A stretch of 64,000 nucleotides of DNA from contig NZ_JAGQBW010000009.1 of the NCBI RefSeq assembly GCF_024345835.1, positions 1 to 64,000 on the forward strand, written 5' to 3'. Each line of letters begins with the position of its first letter. The stretch's first letter is position 1. Under the pieces are notes generated by a model. It did not search any database. It was not told where the DNA came from and saw only the letters and a program-made list of their open reading frames with translations. This stretch comes from Synechococcus sp. HJ21-Hayes (GTDB lineage Bacteria > Cyanobacteriota > Cyanobacteriia > PCC-6307 > Cyanobiaceae). The translations under genes were made by a program, and so were the position numbers. Below are positions 28,099 through 35,721 of this stretch, piece after piece.

Positions 28099-28144
28099 GG
28101 GCGGCCATCCCCTGCGGGACCTGGTCTTGAGCTCCGAGCCCCCT

Positions 28145-28699
28145 GTGACCACTGCTGCCGAGGGCCTCCTGGGCCGGCGTGAGCGGATGCTGCTGGCCGC
28201 CCTTGCGGCGGTACTGGCCGTGGTGTTGTTTGCCCTGCGGGGAGGCCTGCAACCAGCGGCACCGCTGGAACAACTGGCCCGCCAATCGCTCGATCTCCCC
28301 GTGGCCTTGGCCGATGGCCGGCCCACCCTGGTGGAGTTCTATGCCGACTGGTGTGAAGCCTGTCGGGCCATGGCACCGGCCATGGCCGCCATGGAACGCC
28401 AACACCACGATCAGATCGATGTGGTGCTCCTCAACGTGGACAACCCGCGCTGGCAACCGGAAATCGATCGCTACGACGTGAACGGCATCCCCCAGCTGGA
28501 ACTGTTCGACGCCAACGGCACAGCCATCGGCCGCTCCCTCGGAGCCCGCAGCGCCCCGGAACTGGAAGCCCTCAGCACCGCTCTGATCAGCCAGGCGCCC
28601 CTGCCCCAACTGGCCGGGGTCGGCAGCCTGAGCAGCCTCGATCCAGCGGGGGCCCTCGCGGCGGCGGCCAGCATGGCCGGCCCGCGCAGCCACGGCTAG
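28145..28699 (+). CDS. Membrane-anchored thioredoxin-like protein (TxlA/HCF164 type)
   Basis: About 184 residues from the GTG at 28145 (MTTAAEGLLGRRERM); a TTG at 28127 is possible. One N-terminal membrane anchor (about 15-31) leads into a thioredoxin fold with TLVEFYADWCEACRAM (redox pair WCEAC), VVLLNVDNPRWQPEIDRY and the cis-Pro in GIPQLELFD. Plant HCF164 and cyanobacterial TxlA have this layout; HCF164 faces the lumen and helps assemble cytochrome b6f. The Ala-rich C-terminus looks disordered. It is divergent from the NIL-ferredoxin gene. Confidence 0.88.
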   Translation: MTTAAEGLLGRRERMLLAALAAVLAVVLFALRGGLQPAAPLEQLARQSLDLPVALADGRPTLVEFYADWCEACRAMAPAMAAMERQHHDQIDVVLLNVDNPRWQPEIDRYDVNGIPQLELFDANGTAIGRSLGARSAPELEALSTALISQAPLPQLAGVGSLSSLDPAGALAAAASMAGPRSHG

Positions 28700-28741
28700 A
28701 ACCCGCCCAGACCCCGATCCGCCCTGCCCTCCTCTCCTGCC

Positions 28742-29464
28742 ATGAACCGCTTCCGGGTCGAGCTGATCGCCGCCACACCCAACCCCCAGCAGTGCATCTA
28801 TGCCGCGATGCACCAGGACTACTCCGAGGGATTCGTGGCAGCCGATCGCGCCAACTGGCCCGATGAAGCCAAGGCCGGCGAAGTGTGTGTAAAGCGGCTG
28901 CTGGCAGGTGAGCGCGGCCACTACGGGCCCCTGGAGCACGCCCAGATCGTGCTCAACGTGGGCTGGTTCCCCCACTCCGTGATGCAGCAGGCCCGCACCC
29001 ACCGGGTGGGCGTGAGCTTCGACGTGCAATCCATGCGCTACACGGGCGACCGCATCTGCAGAGCCGCCAACGGCGAGCTGGAGCTCGAGGAGGTGTTCTA
29101 CCTGCGGCCCGTGGGCAGCTACAGCGACCGCCAGGGCAAGAAATACGCCTACAACGCCGAAGAACGCCAGAAAGACCTGGAGATCTGCCGCCTAGCCGCG
29201 GAGCGCTACCGCGACATGCTCGCCGCTGGCTTCGCCGAGGAACATGCCCGCGGCATCTTGCCCTTCGACTACCGCCAGCACTTTGTGGTGAGCTTCAGCC
29301 TGCGGGCCTTTCTCCACTTCATGGACCTGCGGGCCAAGCTCGATGCCCAGGAGGAAATCCGGGTGCTCTGCGACCTGATGTGGCCCCACATGGTGACGTG
29401 GGCCCCGGAGATCGCCGCCTGGTACGAGAAGAGCCGGCTACATAAAGCGCGGCTAGCGCCCTAG
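28742..29464 (+). CDS. thyX: Flavin-dependent thymidylate synthase
   Basis: This enzyme makes dTMP from dUMP using FAD, NADPH and methylene-folate. It has 240 residues. The signature region is RTHRVGVSFDVQSMRY (85-100), a variant of the usual RHRxxSxNExSxRY: the first Arg is replaced by Thr and one residue is inserted before the catalytic-region Ser. The rest is well kept (GHYGPLEH, FDYRQHFVVSFSLRAFLHFMDLR). The ATG at 28742 is clear. It is convergent with dcd, another dUMP-pathway gene, 6 bases apart. Confidence 0.94.
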   Translation: MNRFRVELIAATPNPQQCIYAAMHQDYSEGFVAADRANWPDEAKAGEVCVKRLLAGERGHYGPLEHAQIVLNVGWFPHSVMQQARTHRVGVSFDVQSMRYTGDRICRAANGELELEEVFYLRPVGSYSDRQGKKYAYNAEERQKDLEICRLAAERYRDMLAAGFAEEHARGILPFDYRQHFVVSFSLRAFLHFMDLRAKLDAQEEIRVLCDLMWPHMVTWAPEIAAWYEKSRLHKARLAP

Positions 29465-29470
29465 GCAGCC

Positions 29471-30064
29471 CTAAACCCGGGCCAGGGTCACGCGCTCAGG
29501 CTGGTGCTGGTATTTGCCGGCACGATCGTGATAGGTGGTTTCGCAGGGATCACCTTCAAAGAACAGCAGCTGGCAGATGCCCTCGTTCGCATAGATGCGG
29601 CAATCAGCGCCCGACGAGTTGCTGAACTCCAGGGTGAGATGGCCCTCCCAACTCGCTTCCGCTGGGGTGGTGTTCACGATGATGCCCAGACGGGCATAGG
29701 TGCTCTTACCGAGGCAGATCACAGTGATGTTGGCGGGCACCCGCATCTTCTCCAGCGCCACACCCAGGCCATAGGAGTGGGCCGGAAGGATGAAATAGGC
29801 ACCATCCTCATCCTCGTGCAGGGGAGCCGGCTCCAGGTTGGCCGGATTGAACCGCTTGGGGTTCATCACGGTGCCCGGCACATGCCGGAAGATCAGGAAC
29901 TCCTGGGCCGAAAGGCGCAGGTCGTAGCCGTAGGACGAGCAGCCAAAGCTCAGCACCGGCTGGGCACTGTTCTCAGGGTCCAGATGGCGCACCAGCTTCG
30001 GCTGGAAGGGCTCCAGCAAGCCCTGAGCAGCCTGCTCGTTAATCCAGCGGTCGTTCTTGAGCAT
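29471..30064 (-). CDS. dcd: dCTP deaminase
   Basis: This enzyme deaminates dCTP to dUTP and so feeds dUMP to ThyX. It has 197 residues, the cyanobacterial length. The SSYGYDLRL motif, the catalytic region GKSTYARLGIIVNTTPAEA and EGHLTLEFSN with the active-site Glu, and the C-terminal GICQLLFFEGD are intact. The ATG overlaps the stop of the upstream CobO-like gene by one base (TGATG), so the two are translationally coupled. Confidence 0.96.
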   Translation of the reverse strand: MLKNDRWINEQAAQGLLEPFQPKLVRHLDPENSAQPVLSFGCSSYGYDLRLSAQEFLIFRHVPGTVMNPKRFNPANLEPAPLHEDEDGAYFILPAHSYGLGVALEKMRVPANITVICLGKSTYARLGIIVNTTPAEASWEGHLTLEFSNSSGADCRIYANEGICQLLFFEGDPCETTYHDRAGKYQHQPERVTLARV

Positions 30065-30639
30065 CAGAAACCTCGGCGCAGCTGCGTAACCTGATCGGCC
30101 ATCGCCATGAAGGATGCGGGCATGGCGGGGCCTGTGAGGATCACATCCACGTGGGAGGGACGCTTCTCCAGGGTCGCCAGCACCTCGACCGCGGGGAGAT
30201 AACCCAGCTCCACAGCCAGGCCCAGTTCATCCAGCACCAACTGATCGAGCTCGCCGGCCAGCAACTGATCCCGGCTGTAGCTCCAGACCTCAGCCACGGC
30301 CTCAGCCGCGGCACCATCGGCACCGGCGGAATCCGCCAGACAGCCCGCCACTGCAGGCCGCAGCCATTGCAGCCGGCCGCAGAGCCAGAGGCTGCGCTCC
30401 AACCCTTGATCCACGCCCCCCTTGAGGAACTGGGCGATCAACACACGGCTGCCGAGGCCGGCACTGCGCAGGGCCTGGCTGAACACACCGCTGAAACTGC
30501 CACGGAAGGGGGCCGTGTGGATCTGAAGCAGCCCCTCCTGCTGGGCCACCAGCTTGAGGCTGCGGTGGGATGAGGGCACTCCAGGCCGCAAGGTGCCGGC
30601 GCTGGGCCTGGGCTGATGCTTGATCAGGCTGGCCGTCAT
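30064..30639 (-). CDS. CobO/BtuR-like protein with a degenerate P-loop
   Basis: A 191-residue protein with the overall layout of cob(I)yrinic acid a,c-diamide adenosyltransferase: an N-terminal P-loop position, FLKGGVDQG after the first strand, LDQLVLDELGLAVELGYL, and LTGPAMPASFMAMADQVTQL at the end. At the Walker A position, however, the sequence reads HTAPFRGSFSGVFSQALR (41-58), without the GxxGxGK(S/T) Lys. Nucleotide binding must be different or lost, so adenosyltransferase activity is doubtful. The ATG at 30639 is chosen. It is coupled to dcd by a one-base overlap. Confidence 0.82.
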   Translation of the reverse strand: MTASLIKHQPRPSAGTLRPGVPSSHRSLKLVAQQEGLLQIHTAPFRGSFSGVFSQALRSAGLGSRVLIAQFLKGGVDQGLERSLWLCGRLQWLRPAVAGCLADSAGADGAAAEAVAEVWSYSRDQLLAGELDQLVLDELGLAVELGYLPAVEVLATLEKRPSHVDVILTGPAMPASFMAMADQVTQLRRGF

Positions 30640-30708
30640 CCCGTGTTCTGAACAGCGCGGTGAAACCTGAATGTAGCGGTGAGGAGCCTCTCGGCAAGCA
30701 TCAGCCAC

Positions 30709-30731
30709 TACGGGTGGTGGAAACACCCGTA
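30709..30731. repeat. Inverted repeat upstream of rph
   Basis: TACGGGTG and CACCCGTA, 8-bp arms with a 7-base centre, lie in the 123-base gap between the CobO-like gene and rph, 31 bases before the rph start. It could be a 5' leader hairpin or an operator. There is no T run. Confidence 0.5.
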
Positions 30732-30762
30732 CCATCGGCGTAGCTCGCTGCCCAGCCAAGCC

Positions 30763-31497
30763 ATGACCGATGCCACCCCGCGGCGGGACGGCCGTTCGCC
30801 CGGAGAGCTGCGACCAACCCGCTTCGCGTGGGACCCGATGGGCTTTGCCCTCAGCTCGGTGACCGTGCACACCGGCCGGACAGCCGTGATCTGCAGTGTG
30901 TGCCTGGAGGAGGGCGTTCCGAAGTGGCGCCAGGGTTCCGGCAAAGGCTGGCTCAGCGCCGACTACCGCTTGCTGCCGGCCTCGACCCCCAGCCGGCAGC
31001 CCCGGGAGCTGATGAAACTCTCGGGCCGCACCCAGGAGATCCAACGGCTGATCAGCCGCAGCCTGCGGGCCTGCCTCGATCTCGAGGCCCTGGGGGAGCG
31101 CACCCTGCAAATCGATTGCGATGTATTGCAGGCCGATGCCGGCACCCGCACGGCCGCAATCAGCGGCGCCTGGGTGGCCCTCGCCCTAGGGCTGCGCCGC
31201 CTGGAAGCCCGCGGCGTGCTGAACAGCTCGCCCCTGCGCGAGCAAGTAGCCGCCGTGTCCGTGGGGGTAGTGGATGGCGCCTGCCTGCTAGATCTCGACT
31301 ACAGCGAGGACAGCCGCGCTGAGGTGGACCTCAACGTGGTGATGGACGGACAGCAAAAACTGCTGGAGATTCAGGGCACGGCCGAAGGCGCACCCTTTTC
31401 CCGCCAGCAACTTGGCACCCTGCTGGATCTGGCAGAGGCAGGGTTGCAGCAGCTTCAAAGCGCCCAACGACTAGCCCTGGACGAAGCCCCGAATTAG
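30763..31497 (+). CDS. rph: Ribonuclease PH
   Basis: A phosphate-dependent 3'-5' exonuclease that trims tRNA 3' ends. It has 244 residues from the ATG at 30763 ([11 protein letters not shown]). The [24 protein letters not shown] start, [30 protein letters not shown] and the phosphate-site region [18 protein letters not shown] are family signatures. The catalytic Asp pair region [17 protein letters not shown] is intact. ntcA follows 64 bases later on the same strand. Confidence 0.95.
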   Translation: MTDATPRRDGRSPGELRPTRFAWDPMGFALSSVTVHTGRTAVICSVCLEEGVPKWRQGSGKGWLSADYRLLPASTPSRQPRELMKLSGRTQEIQRLISRSLRACLDLEALGERTLQIDCDVLQADAGTRTAAISGAWVALALGLRRLEARGVLNSSPLREQVAAVSVGVVDGACLLDLDYSEDSRAEVDLNVVMDGQQKLLEIQGTAEGAPFSRQQLGTLLDLAEAGLQQLQSAQRLALDEAPN

Positions 31498-31561
31498 TGT
31501 CATCCGTTACACGGCCGCCCCAAGTCGATCCTTAGGGTCCGGCTCACCTTGCACCGCCGTT

Positions 31562-32302
31562 ATGGTCGGCGCCACACGCGGCTTCACCCGCTACTCCGCC
31601 AGTCCAACCACCGGCAACACTGGACTGACTCCAGCGGCTGGCAGTGCGCTGTCCGGCAACACCACGCTGCTGGACGTGATCCGCGGCCTGAACGGCAGCA
31701 CAACCGAAACGGTTGAACGCGGCAAGACGATCTTCTTTCCGGGCGATCCGGCCGAGAAGGTGTATCTGCTGCGTCGGGGCGCTGTTCGGCTCTCGCGCGT
31801 CTACGAATCCGGCGAAGAAATCACCGTGGCCCTGCTGCGAGAGAACAGCCTGTTTGGCGTGCTGTCGCTACTGACCGGCCAGCGCTCCGACCGCTTCTAT
31901 CACGCGATTGCCTTCACCCGGGTGGAGATGGTGACGGCACCGGCCACCTCGGTGCGCAAAGCCATCGAGCAGGACGCCAGCGTGGGGCTGTTGATGCTGC
32001 AGGGCCTCTCCTCCCGCATCCTGCAGACCGAAACGATGATCGAAACCCTCACCCACCGCGACATGAGCTCGCGACTGGTGAGCTTTCTGCTGGTGCTGTG
32101 TCGCGATTTCGGCGTCCCCAGCAGCGAAGGGATCACGATCGACCTGCGCCTGTCCCACCAGGCCATTGCCGAGGCCATCGGCTCCACCCGCGTCACGATC
32201 ACCCGCCTGCTGGGCGACCTGCGCAATGCCGGCTTGGTGCAGATCGACCGCAAAAAGATCACGGTGTTCGATCCCCTAGCCCTGGCCAAGCGCTTCAGCT
32301 GA
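31562..32302 (+). CDS. ntcA: Global nitrogen regulator NtcA
   Basis: A CRP-family regulator that binds 2-oxoglutarate and activates nitrogen-assimilation genes at GTA-N8-TAC sites. It has 246 residues. The cyclic-nucleotide-binding-like fold ([35 protein letters not shown]) is joined by a long helix ([20 protein letters not shown]) to the helix-turn-helix [21 protein letters not shown]. About 30 extra N-terminal residues before the core are common in picocyanobacteria. I see no clear NtcA site in the 64-base upstream gap. Confidence 0.97.
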   Translation: MVGATRGFTRYSASPTTGNTGLTPAAGSALSGNTTLLDVIRGLNGSTTETVERGKTIFFPGDPAEKVYLLRRGAVRLSRVYESGEEITVALLRENSLFGVLSLLTGQRSDRFYHAIAFTRVEMVTAPATSVRKAIEQDASVGLLMLQGLSSRILQTETMIETLTHRDMSSRLVSFLLVLCRDFGVPSSEGITIDLRLSHQAIAEAIGSTRVTITRLLGDLRNAGLVQIDRKKITVFDPLALAKRFS

Positions 32303-32370
32303 GCAGCTGGCCGATGGGATGGTGCAACCCCAGCCCGCTCGGTTGATACTGACCATTCCTGCCCTGTGTC

Positions 32371-33576
32371 GTGTCCGGCTGGCTGCTGATCCTGGCGTTG
32401 CTGGTGCTCGGGGGGATCCTCTCCACCCTGGGGGATCGGCTGGGCACGCGCGTTGGCAAAGCGCGCCTCAGCCTGTTCAACATGCGGCCGCGCAAGACGG
32501 CCGTGCTGATCACGGTGCTCACCGGAAGCCTGATCAGTGCCATGTCGCTCGGCCTGATGCTGCTGGTGAGCGAGCGGTTGCGCACCGGCCTCTTTGAACT
32601 CGACCAACTGGAGCGCCGTCTGCGGGATAGCCGCCATTCCCTGGAAACAAGCCGCACCGAACTCAGCCGCAGCCAGGCGGCCCTACTCCAGGCTCGCAGT
32701 GGCCGGCTAGAGGCCCGTACCCAGCTGGCCCTGGTGGAGCGCCAAGCCCAGGGGCTGCGCAAGGAACTGCAGCCCCTGGTGCAACAGCGCAAGGTGCTGG
32801 AGCAGGAACGCGATCGTCTCAATGGCGATATCGCCGCCAAAGATGCCGACATCCGTCGCAACCGCGATGAGCTGGCCAAGGTGACCCAGAAGATCGCTGC
32901 AGGAGCCAAGGAACTCGAGCAACTGGAAACCAACCTGATCGCCCTACGTCGCGGCGACGTGGTGATCACCAGCGGCCAGCCCCTGGCCACGGCCAAGGTG
33001 CGCATTGACAACCCCAACCAGGCCCCGGAGGTGATCCAGTCTCTGCTGGTCCAAGCCAATCTGGCGGCCTACCAGCGGGTGCTGCCCGGCGAGAAGGCGA
33101 ACCGCCAGATCCTGCTGGTGCCGCGCAGCGACATCGCCAAACTCAACACCATCCTGCGCCAGCGAGGCTCCTGGGTGGTGAGCCTGATCTCGGCGGCGAA
33201 CGTACTCAAGGGTGAGCGCCAAGTGCTGGCCTTCCCGGATGTGCGCCCCAACCGGCAGGTGATCCGCAATGGCGAGCAACTCGCCACCACCGTGCTCGAA
33301 GGCGATGAATTGAACGCCGAACAAGTGCGGAGCCGTCTGAATCTGCTGATGGCGGCGGCCTTCACCAAAGCCCAGCGGCAAGGGTCCCTCGCCAACGGTC
33401 TTCAATTTGATGCCACCCGTTTCAATCAGCTCGGTGCCGCCCTGAGCGCACGCCCAGCTGGTGAATCCGTGCGTCTGGAAGCCATCTCCCGGCGCAACAG
33501 CGATCTGGCCGATCCCGTTGTGGTGGACATCAGGGCCATGCAGACCCCAGCCACGGCGGTGCCCGGACGGAATTGA
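32371..33576 (+). CDS. DUF3084 membrane-anchored coiled-coil protein
   Basis: A 401-residue cyanobacterial DUF3084 protein. Two N-terminal membrane helices (about 4-20 and 44-66) are followed by a long coiled coil (about 75-190, rich in Leu, Glu, Arg, Gln). A globular C-terminal half then starts at RRGDVVITSGQPLATAKV and includes NRQVIRNGEQLATTVLEGD. The function is unknown. GTG at 32371 is the start. The stop overlaps the next gene's TTG (TTGA), so the two are translationally coupled. Confidence 0.9.
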   Translation: MSGWLLILALLVLGGILSTLGDRLGTRVGKARLSLFNMRPRKTAVLITVLTGSLISAMSLGLMLLVSERLRTGLFELDQLERRLRDSRHSLETSRTELSRSQAALLQARSGRLEARTQLALVERQAQGLRKELQPLVQQRKVLEQERDRLNGDIAAKDADIRRNRDELAKVTQKIAAGAKELEQLETNLIALRRGDVVITSGQPLATAKVRIDNPNQAPEVIQSLLVQANLAAYQRVLPGEKANRQILLVPRSDIAKLNTILRQRGSWVVSLISAANVLKGERQVLAFPDVRPNRQVIRNGEQLATTVLEGDELNAEQVRSRLNLLMAAAFTKAQRQGSLANGLQFDATRFNQLGAALSARPAGESVRLEAISRRNSDLADPVVVDIRAMQTPATAVPGRN

Positions 33577-34025
33577 CCACAGCGCGGCCCCATGAAACCG
33601 CCAGCCCGGGCCAGGGGCCCTGGGCGGCCCTGGATCCAGGCCGCAGCAAATGCGGCCTGGTGCTCAGCAACCCCGAGGCCACGAGCATCGTGGAGGCCGC
33701 TGTGCTGCCCCCAGACAACTGCTGGCAGCGGCTGCAGAGCTGGCAGCAGCGCAGGCCGCTGCAGGCCGTGATCCTGGGGGATGGCACGGGCAGTGGGGCC
33801 TGGCAGCAACAGCTAGCTGAACTGGGCGCAGCGGTGATCCTGGTGCCGGAACGGGGCACCACCCTGGAGGCTCGCCAGCGCTACTGGCAACTGGAGCCCC
33901 CGAATCTCTGGCAACGGCTGCTTCCCAGGGGCCTGCGCCTGCCGTCGCGCGACTGGGACGACGTGGTGGCGCAGCTCTTGCTGGAGCGGCACCTCAAGCG
34001 GGAACTGAGCCGCACACTGGCCTGA
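33573..34025 (+). CDS. YqgF/RuvX-like RNase H-fold protein
   Basis: A 150-residue protein with the pattern of the YqgF (pre-16S rRNA nuclease/Holliday-junction resolvase-like) fold. It has a first-strand acidic motif, AALDPGRSKCGLVL (Asp21), a middle LVPERGTTLEARQRYW (Glu93/Glu99), and a C-terminal acidic pair, SRDWDDVVAQLLLERHL (Asp127-130). In true YqgF the middle motif is DERxTT; here it is PER, so it is a divergent relative. TTG at 33573 overlaps the DUF3084 stop. The first 15 residues look disordered. Confidence 0.82.
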   Translation: MTTARPHETASPGQGPWAALDPGRSKCGLVLSNPEATSIVEAAVLPPDNCWQRLQSWQQRRPLQAVILGDGTGSGAWQQQLAELGAAVILVPERGTTLEARQRYWQLEPPNLWQRLLPRGLRLPSRDWDDVVAQLLLERHLKRELSRTLA

Positions 34026-34034
34026 GCGCCCTGG

Positions 34035-34292
34035 TCAGAACTTGGCCCGCACAGTGAAGGCGTAATCGCCACCGGGCTCCAGTTGATAGTCGGCCTTGAG
34101 CAGAAAGCGCAGCAATGCGTCCTGAATCAGGGCGCGGCCCAGGGAGGGCTCCACCTGCAACTCGCCGCGATCAAAAAACCAGCAGAAGGTCCACTGGAAG
34201 CCGCCGGCCACCACCTCCCCCTCCAACAGCCGCTGGCTGAAGCTCTGGTGCAGCACGCGCAACTGAGCGGTAGTAGCAGGCAAGGGACTCAT
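34035..34292 (-). CDS. DUF3146 family protein
   Basis: An 85-residue protein matching the cyanobacterial DUF3146 family: AQLRVLHQSFSQRLLEGEV, GGFQWTFCWFFDRGELQVEPSLGRALI and LLRFLLKADYQLEPGGDY. It is soluble, with an alpha/beta look. The function is unknown. The ATG overlaps the pth stop by four bases, so it ends the psbH-tatA-pth unit. It is convergent with the YqgF-like gene. Confidence 0.86.
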   Translation of the reverse strand: MSPLPATTAQLRVLHQSFSQRLLEGEVVAGGFQWTFCWFFDRGELQVEPSLGRALIQDALLRFLLKADYQLEPGGDYAFTVRAKF

Positions 34293-34933
34293 GCCGGCAC
34301 ATCCGCGAGCTTGGCAGCCGTGGGGGCCACAAAGCCATTGAGGCGATTACCGGCGCGCTCCAACCCAAGCTGCGCGATCAGATCCACTCCCGCCAACGCC
34401 TCATCGAGCACCTCATCGAGGATCGGCTGCTCGCTCGGGGAAAAGCGACCAAGCACGTGGGACACGGTGCGCTGCTTGCGCTCCACCGGATTGAGCCCCG
34501 GGGCCCCAATACCAATACGCAACCGCGAAAACTCCTGACCGCCCAGATGGGTGATGGTGCTGCGGAGGCCGTTGTGCCCCCCGGCCCCACCAGAGGCGCG
34601 CAGCCGCAGCCGCCCGAGGGGCAGATCCATGTCGTCCACCAGGATCAACATCTGGCTGGGCTCCAGGCGGAACCAGTCGAGGGCCGCGCGGATAGAACGC
34701 CCGCTCTCATTCATGTAGGTCTGCGGCATCAAGAGGCGCAGGCGGCTCGGCCCATAGCCAACCTCGGCCAGCAGACCGTGGAGCTTGGCCTGCACCTTGA
34801 AGGCCACGCCATGGCGGGAGGCCAAGCGCTCCAAGGCCATGAAGCCCACATTGTGCCGAGTCCCTGCGTACTTGTCGCCGGGATTACCCAGGCCAACAAG
34901 CAACTGCAGGGATGCGGCAGGCTGCGCTGTCAT
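34289..34933 (-). CDS. pth: Peptidyl-tRNA hydrolase
   Basis: This enzyme releases peptides from tRNA that fell off the ribosome. It has 214 residues from the ATG at 34933 (MTAQPAASLQ). The VGLGNPGDKYAGTRHNVGF start with the catalytic His, MPQTYMNESG, the LVDDMDLPLG loop with its Asp, and GGHNGLRSTI are all intact. It lies 14 bases after tatA and overlaps DUF3146 by four bases. Confidence 0.97.
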   Translation of the reverse strand: MTAQPAASLQLLVGLGNPGDKYAGTRHNVGFMALERLASRHGVAFKVQAKLHGLLAEVGYGPSRLRLLMPQTYMNESGRSIRAALDWFRLEPSQMLILVDDMDLPLGRLRLRASGGAGGHNGLRSTITHLGGQEFSRLRIGIGAPGLNPVERKQRTVSHVLGRFSPSEQPILDEVLDEALAGVDLIAQLGLERAGNRLNGFVAPTAAKLADVPA

Positions 34934-34947
34934 GGCAGACAAGGGGC

Positions 34948-35199
34948 TCAGCCCGCCGAGGCGTCATCGCTGGAAGCGGGCTCAAGCGTCTTGACCCGCT
35001 GCTCCGAGGCCACATCGGCTTCAACGGTGTCGACAACCTTGCGGAATTCCTGCTCGAACTCCTTGGAGGCGGACTGGAAGCCCTTGAGCGTGCGACCCAG
35101 GGTTTTACCCAGCTCAGGCAGCCGCTTGGGACCGAACACCAACAGCCCGATGGCCGCGATGACCGCCATCTCAGGCAGTCCGATCCCAAAGATGTTCAT
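34948..35199 (-). CDS. tatA: Twin-arginine translocase subunit TatA
   Basis: The pore-forming subunit of the Tat export pathway for folded proteins, in the thylakoid and cytoplasmic membranes. It has 83 residues. A short membrane helix (about 3-20, with GIGLPEMAVIAAIGLLVFGP) is followed by the amphipathic helix RLPELGKTLGRTLKGF and an acidic tail. The FGPKRLPELG hinge is typical. It starts 4 bases after the psbH stop. TatA and TatE/B are hard to tell apart by sequence alone; the short length favours TatA. Confidence 0.94.
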   Translation of the reverse strand: MNIFGIGLPEMAVIAAIGLLVFGPKRLPELGKTLGRTLKGFQSASKEFEQEFRKVVDTVEADVASEQRVKTLEPASSDDASAG

Positions 35200-35203
35200 G
35201 GGA

Positions 35204-35404
35204 TCAGCCGATGCCGTTCCAATTCACGGTAATGCCGTCGAGCAGCAATGACTTGTTGTAGAGCTGCAGGATCACCAGCAGGAACACCAGGAACAGGGCC
35301 ATAAACACGCCCATCACAGGTGTGGTGCCCCAGCCAGGAACAACCTTGCCGTATTCAGAGTTGAGGGGACGCAGCAGGTCTCCCAGTCGGGTGCGTTGGG
35401 CCAT
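35204..35404 (-). CDS. psbH: Photosystem II protein PsbH
   Basis: A small photosystem II subunit needed for assembly and stability around CP47. It has 66 residues with one membrane helix (about 28-48). The family signature [23 protein letters not shown] is intact and is followed by [21 protein letters not shown]. The ATG at 35404 is clear. psbN lies divergently upstream, and tatA follows 4 bases downstream. Confidence 0.98.
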   Translation of the reverse strand: MAQRTRLGDLLRPLNSEYGKVVPGWGTTPVMGVFMALFLVFLLVILQLYNKSLLLDGITVNWNGIG

Positions 35405-35481
35405 GGAGGCGCGGTCCTCTCTGCCAGGGGATCGGTCTCGTTACTGTAAGGGTGCTGGCGGCCCCAACGGCTGCTGCCGTC

Positions 35482-35502
35482 GAGAGTTGTGACGGAACTC
35501 TC
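35482..35502. promoter_or_regulatory. Inverted repeat in the psbH/psbN divergent region
   Basis: GAGAGTT-GTGACGG-AACTCTC, 7-bp arms with a 7-base centre. It lies 78 bases upstream of psbH and 59 bases upstream of psbN. It could be an operator or a leader hairpin of the psbN message. Confidence 0.45.
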
Positions 35503-35560
35503 CGGAACGCATCACCGCCACCGGCCCCTTCACCGCCCACCCCCCGCCACCGGAATCGCC

Positions 35561-35701
35561 ATGGAATCCACATCCCCAGCCATGTCCGTGGCCATCACCG
35601 TGCTCACGGTGCTGCTGGCCCTCACAGGGTTTGGCATCTACACCGCCTTTGGGCCGCCATCGAAGGGCCTCACGGACCCCTTCGATGACCACGACGACTG
35701 A
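35561..35701 (+). CDS. psbN: PsbN
   Basis: A 46-residue thylakoid protein needed for photosystem II repair and early assembly rather than a stable subunit. One membrane helix (about 8-28) has SVAITVLTVLLALTGFGIYT, followed by the conserved FGPPSKGLTDPFDDHDD end. I chose the ATG at 35561; the frame is open upstream but not PsbN-like. It is divergent from psbH, as usual in cyanobacteria. Confidence 0.96.
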   Translation: MESTSPAMSVAITVLTVLLALTGFGIYTAFGPPSKGLTDPFDDHDD

Positions 35702-35721
35702 CGCTGGGGCGGAAGCAGCAA

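Noticed and set aside
31498-31561. NtcA autoregulatory site upstream of ntcA
   Set aside because: No GTA-N8-TAC pattern is present in the 64-base gap. A site inside rph cannot be excluded but is not visible.
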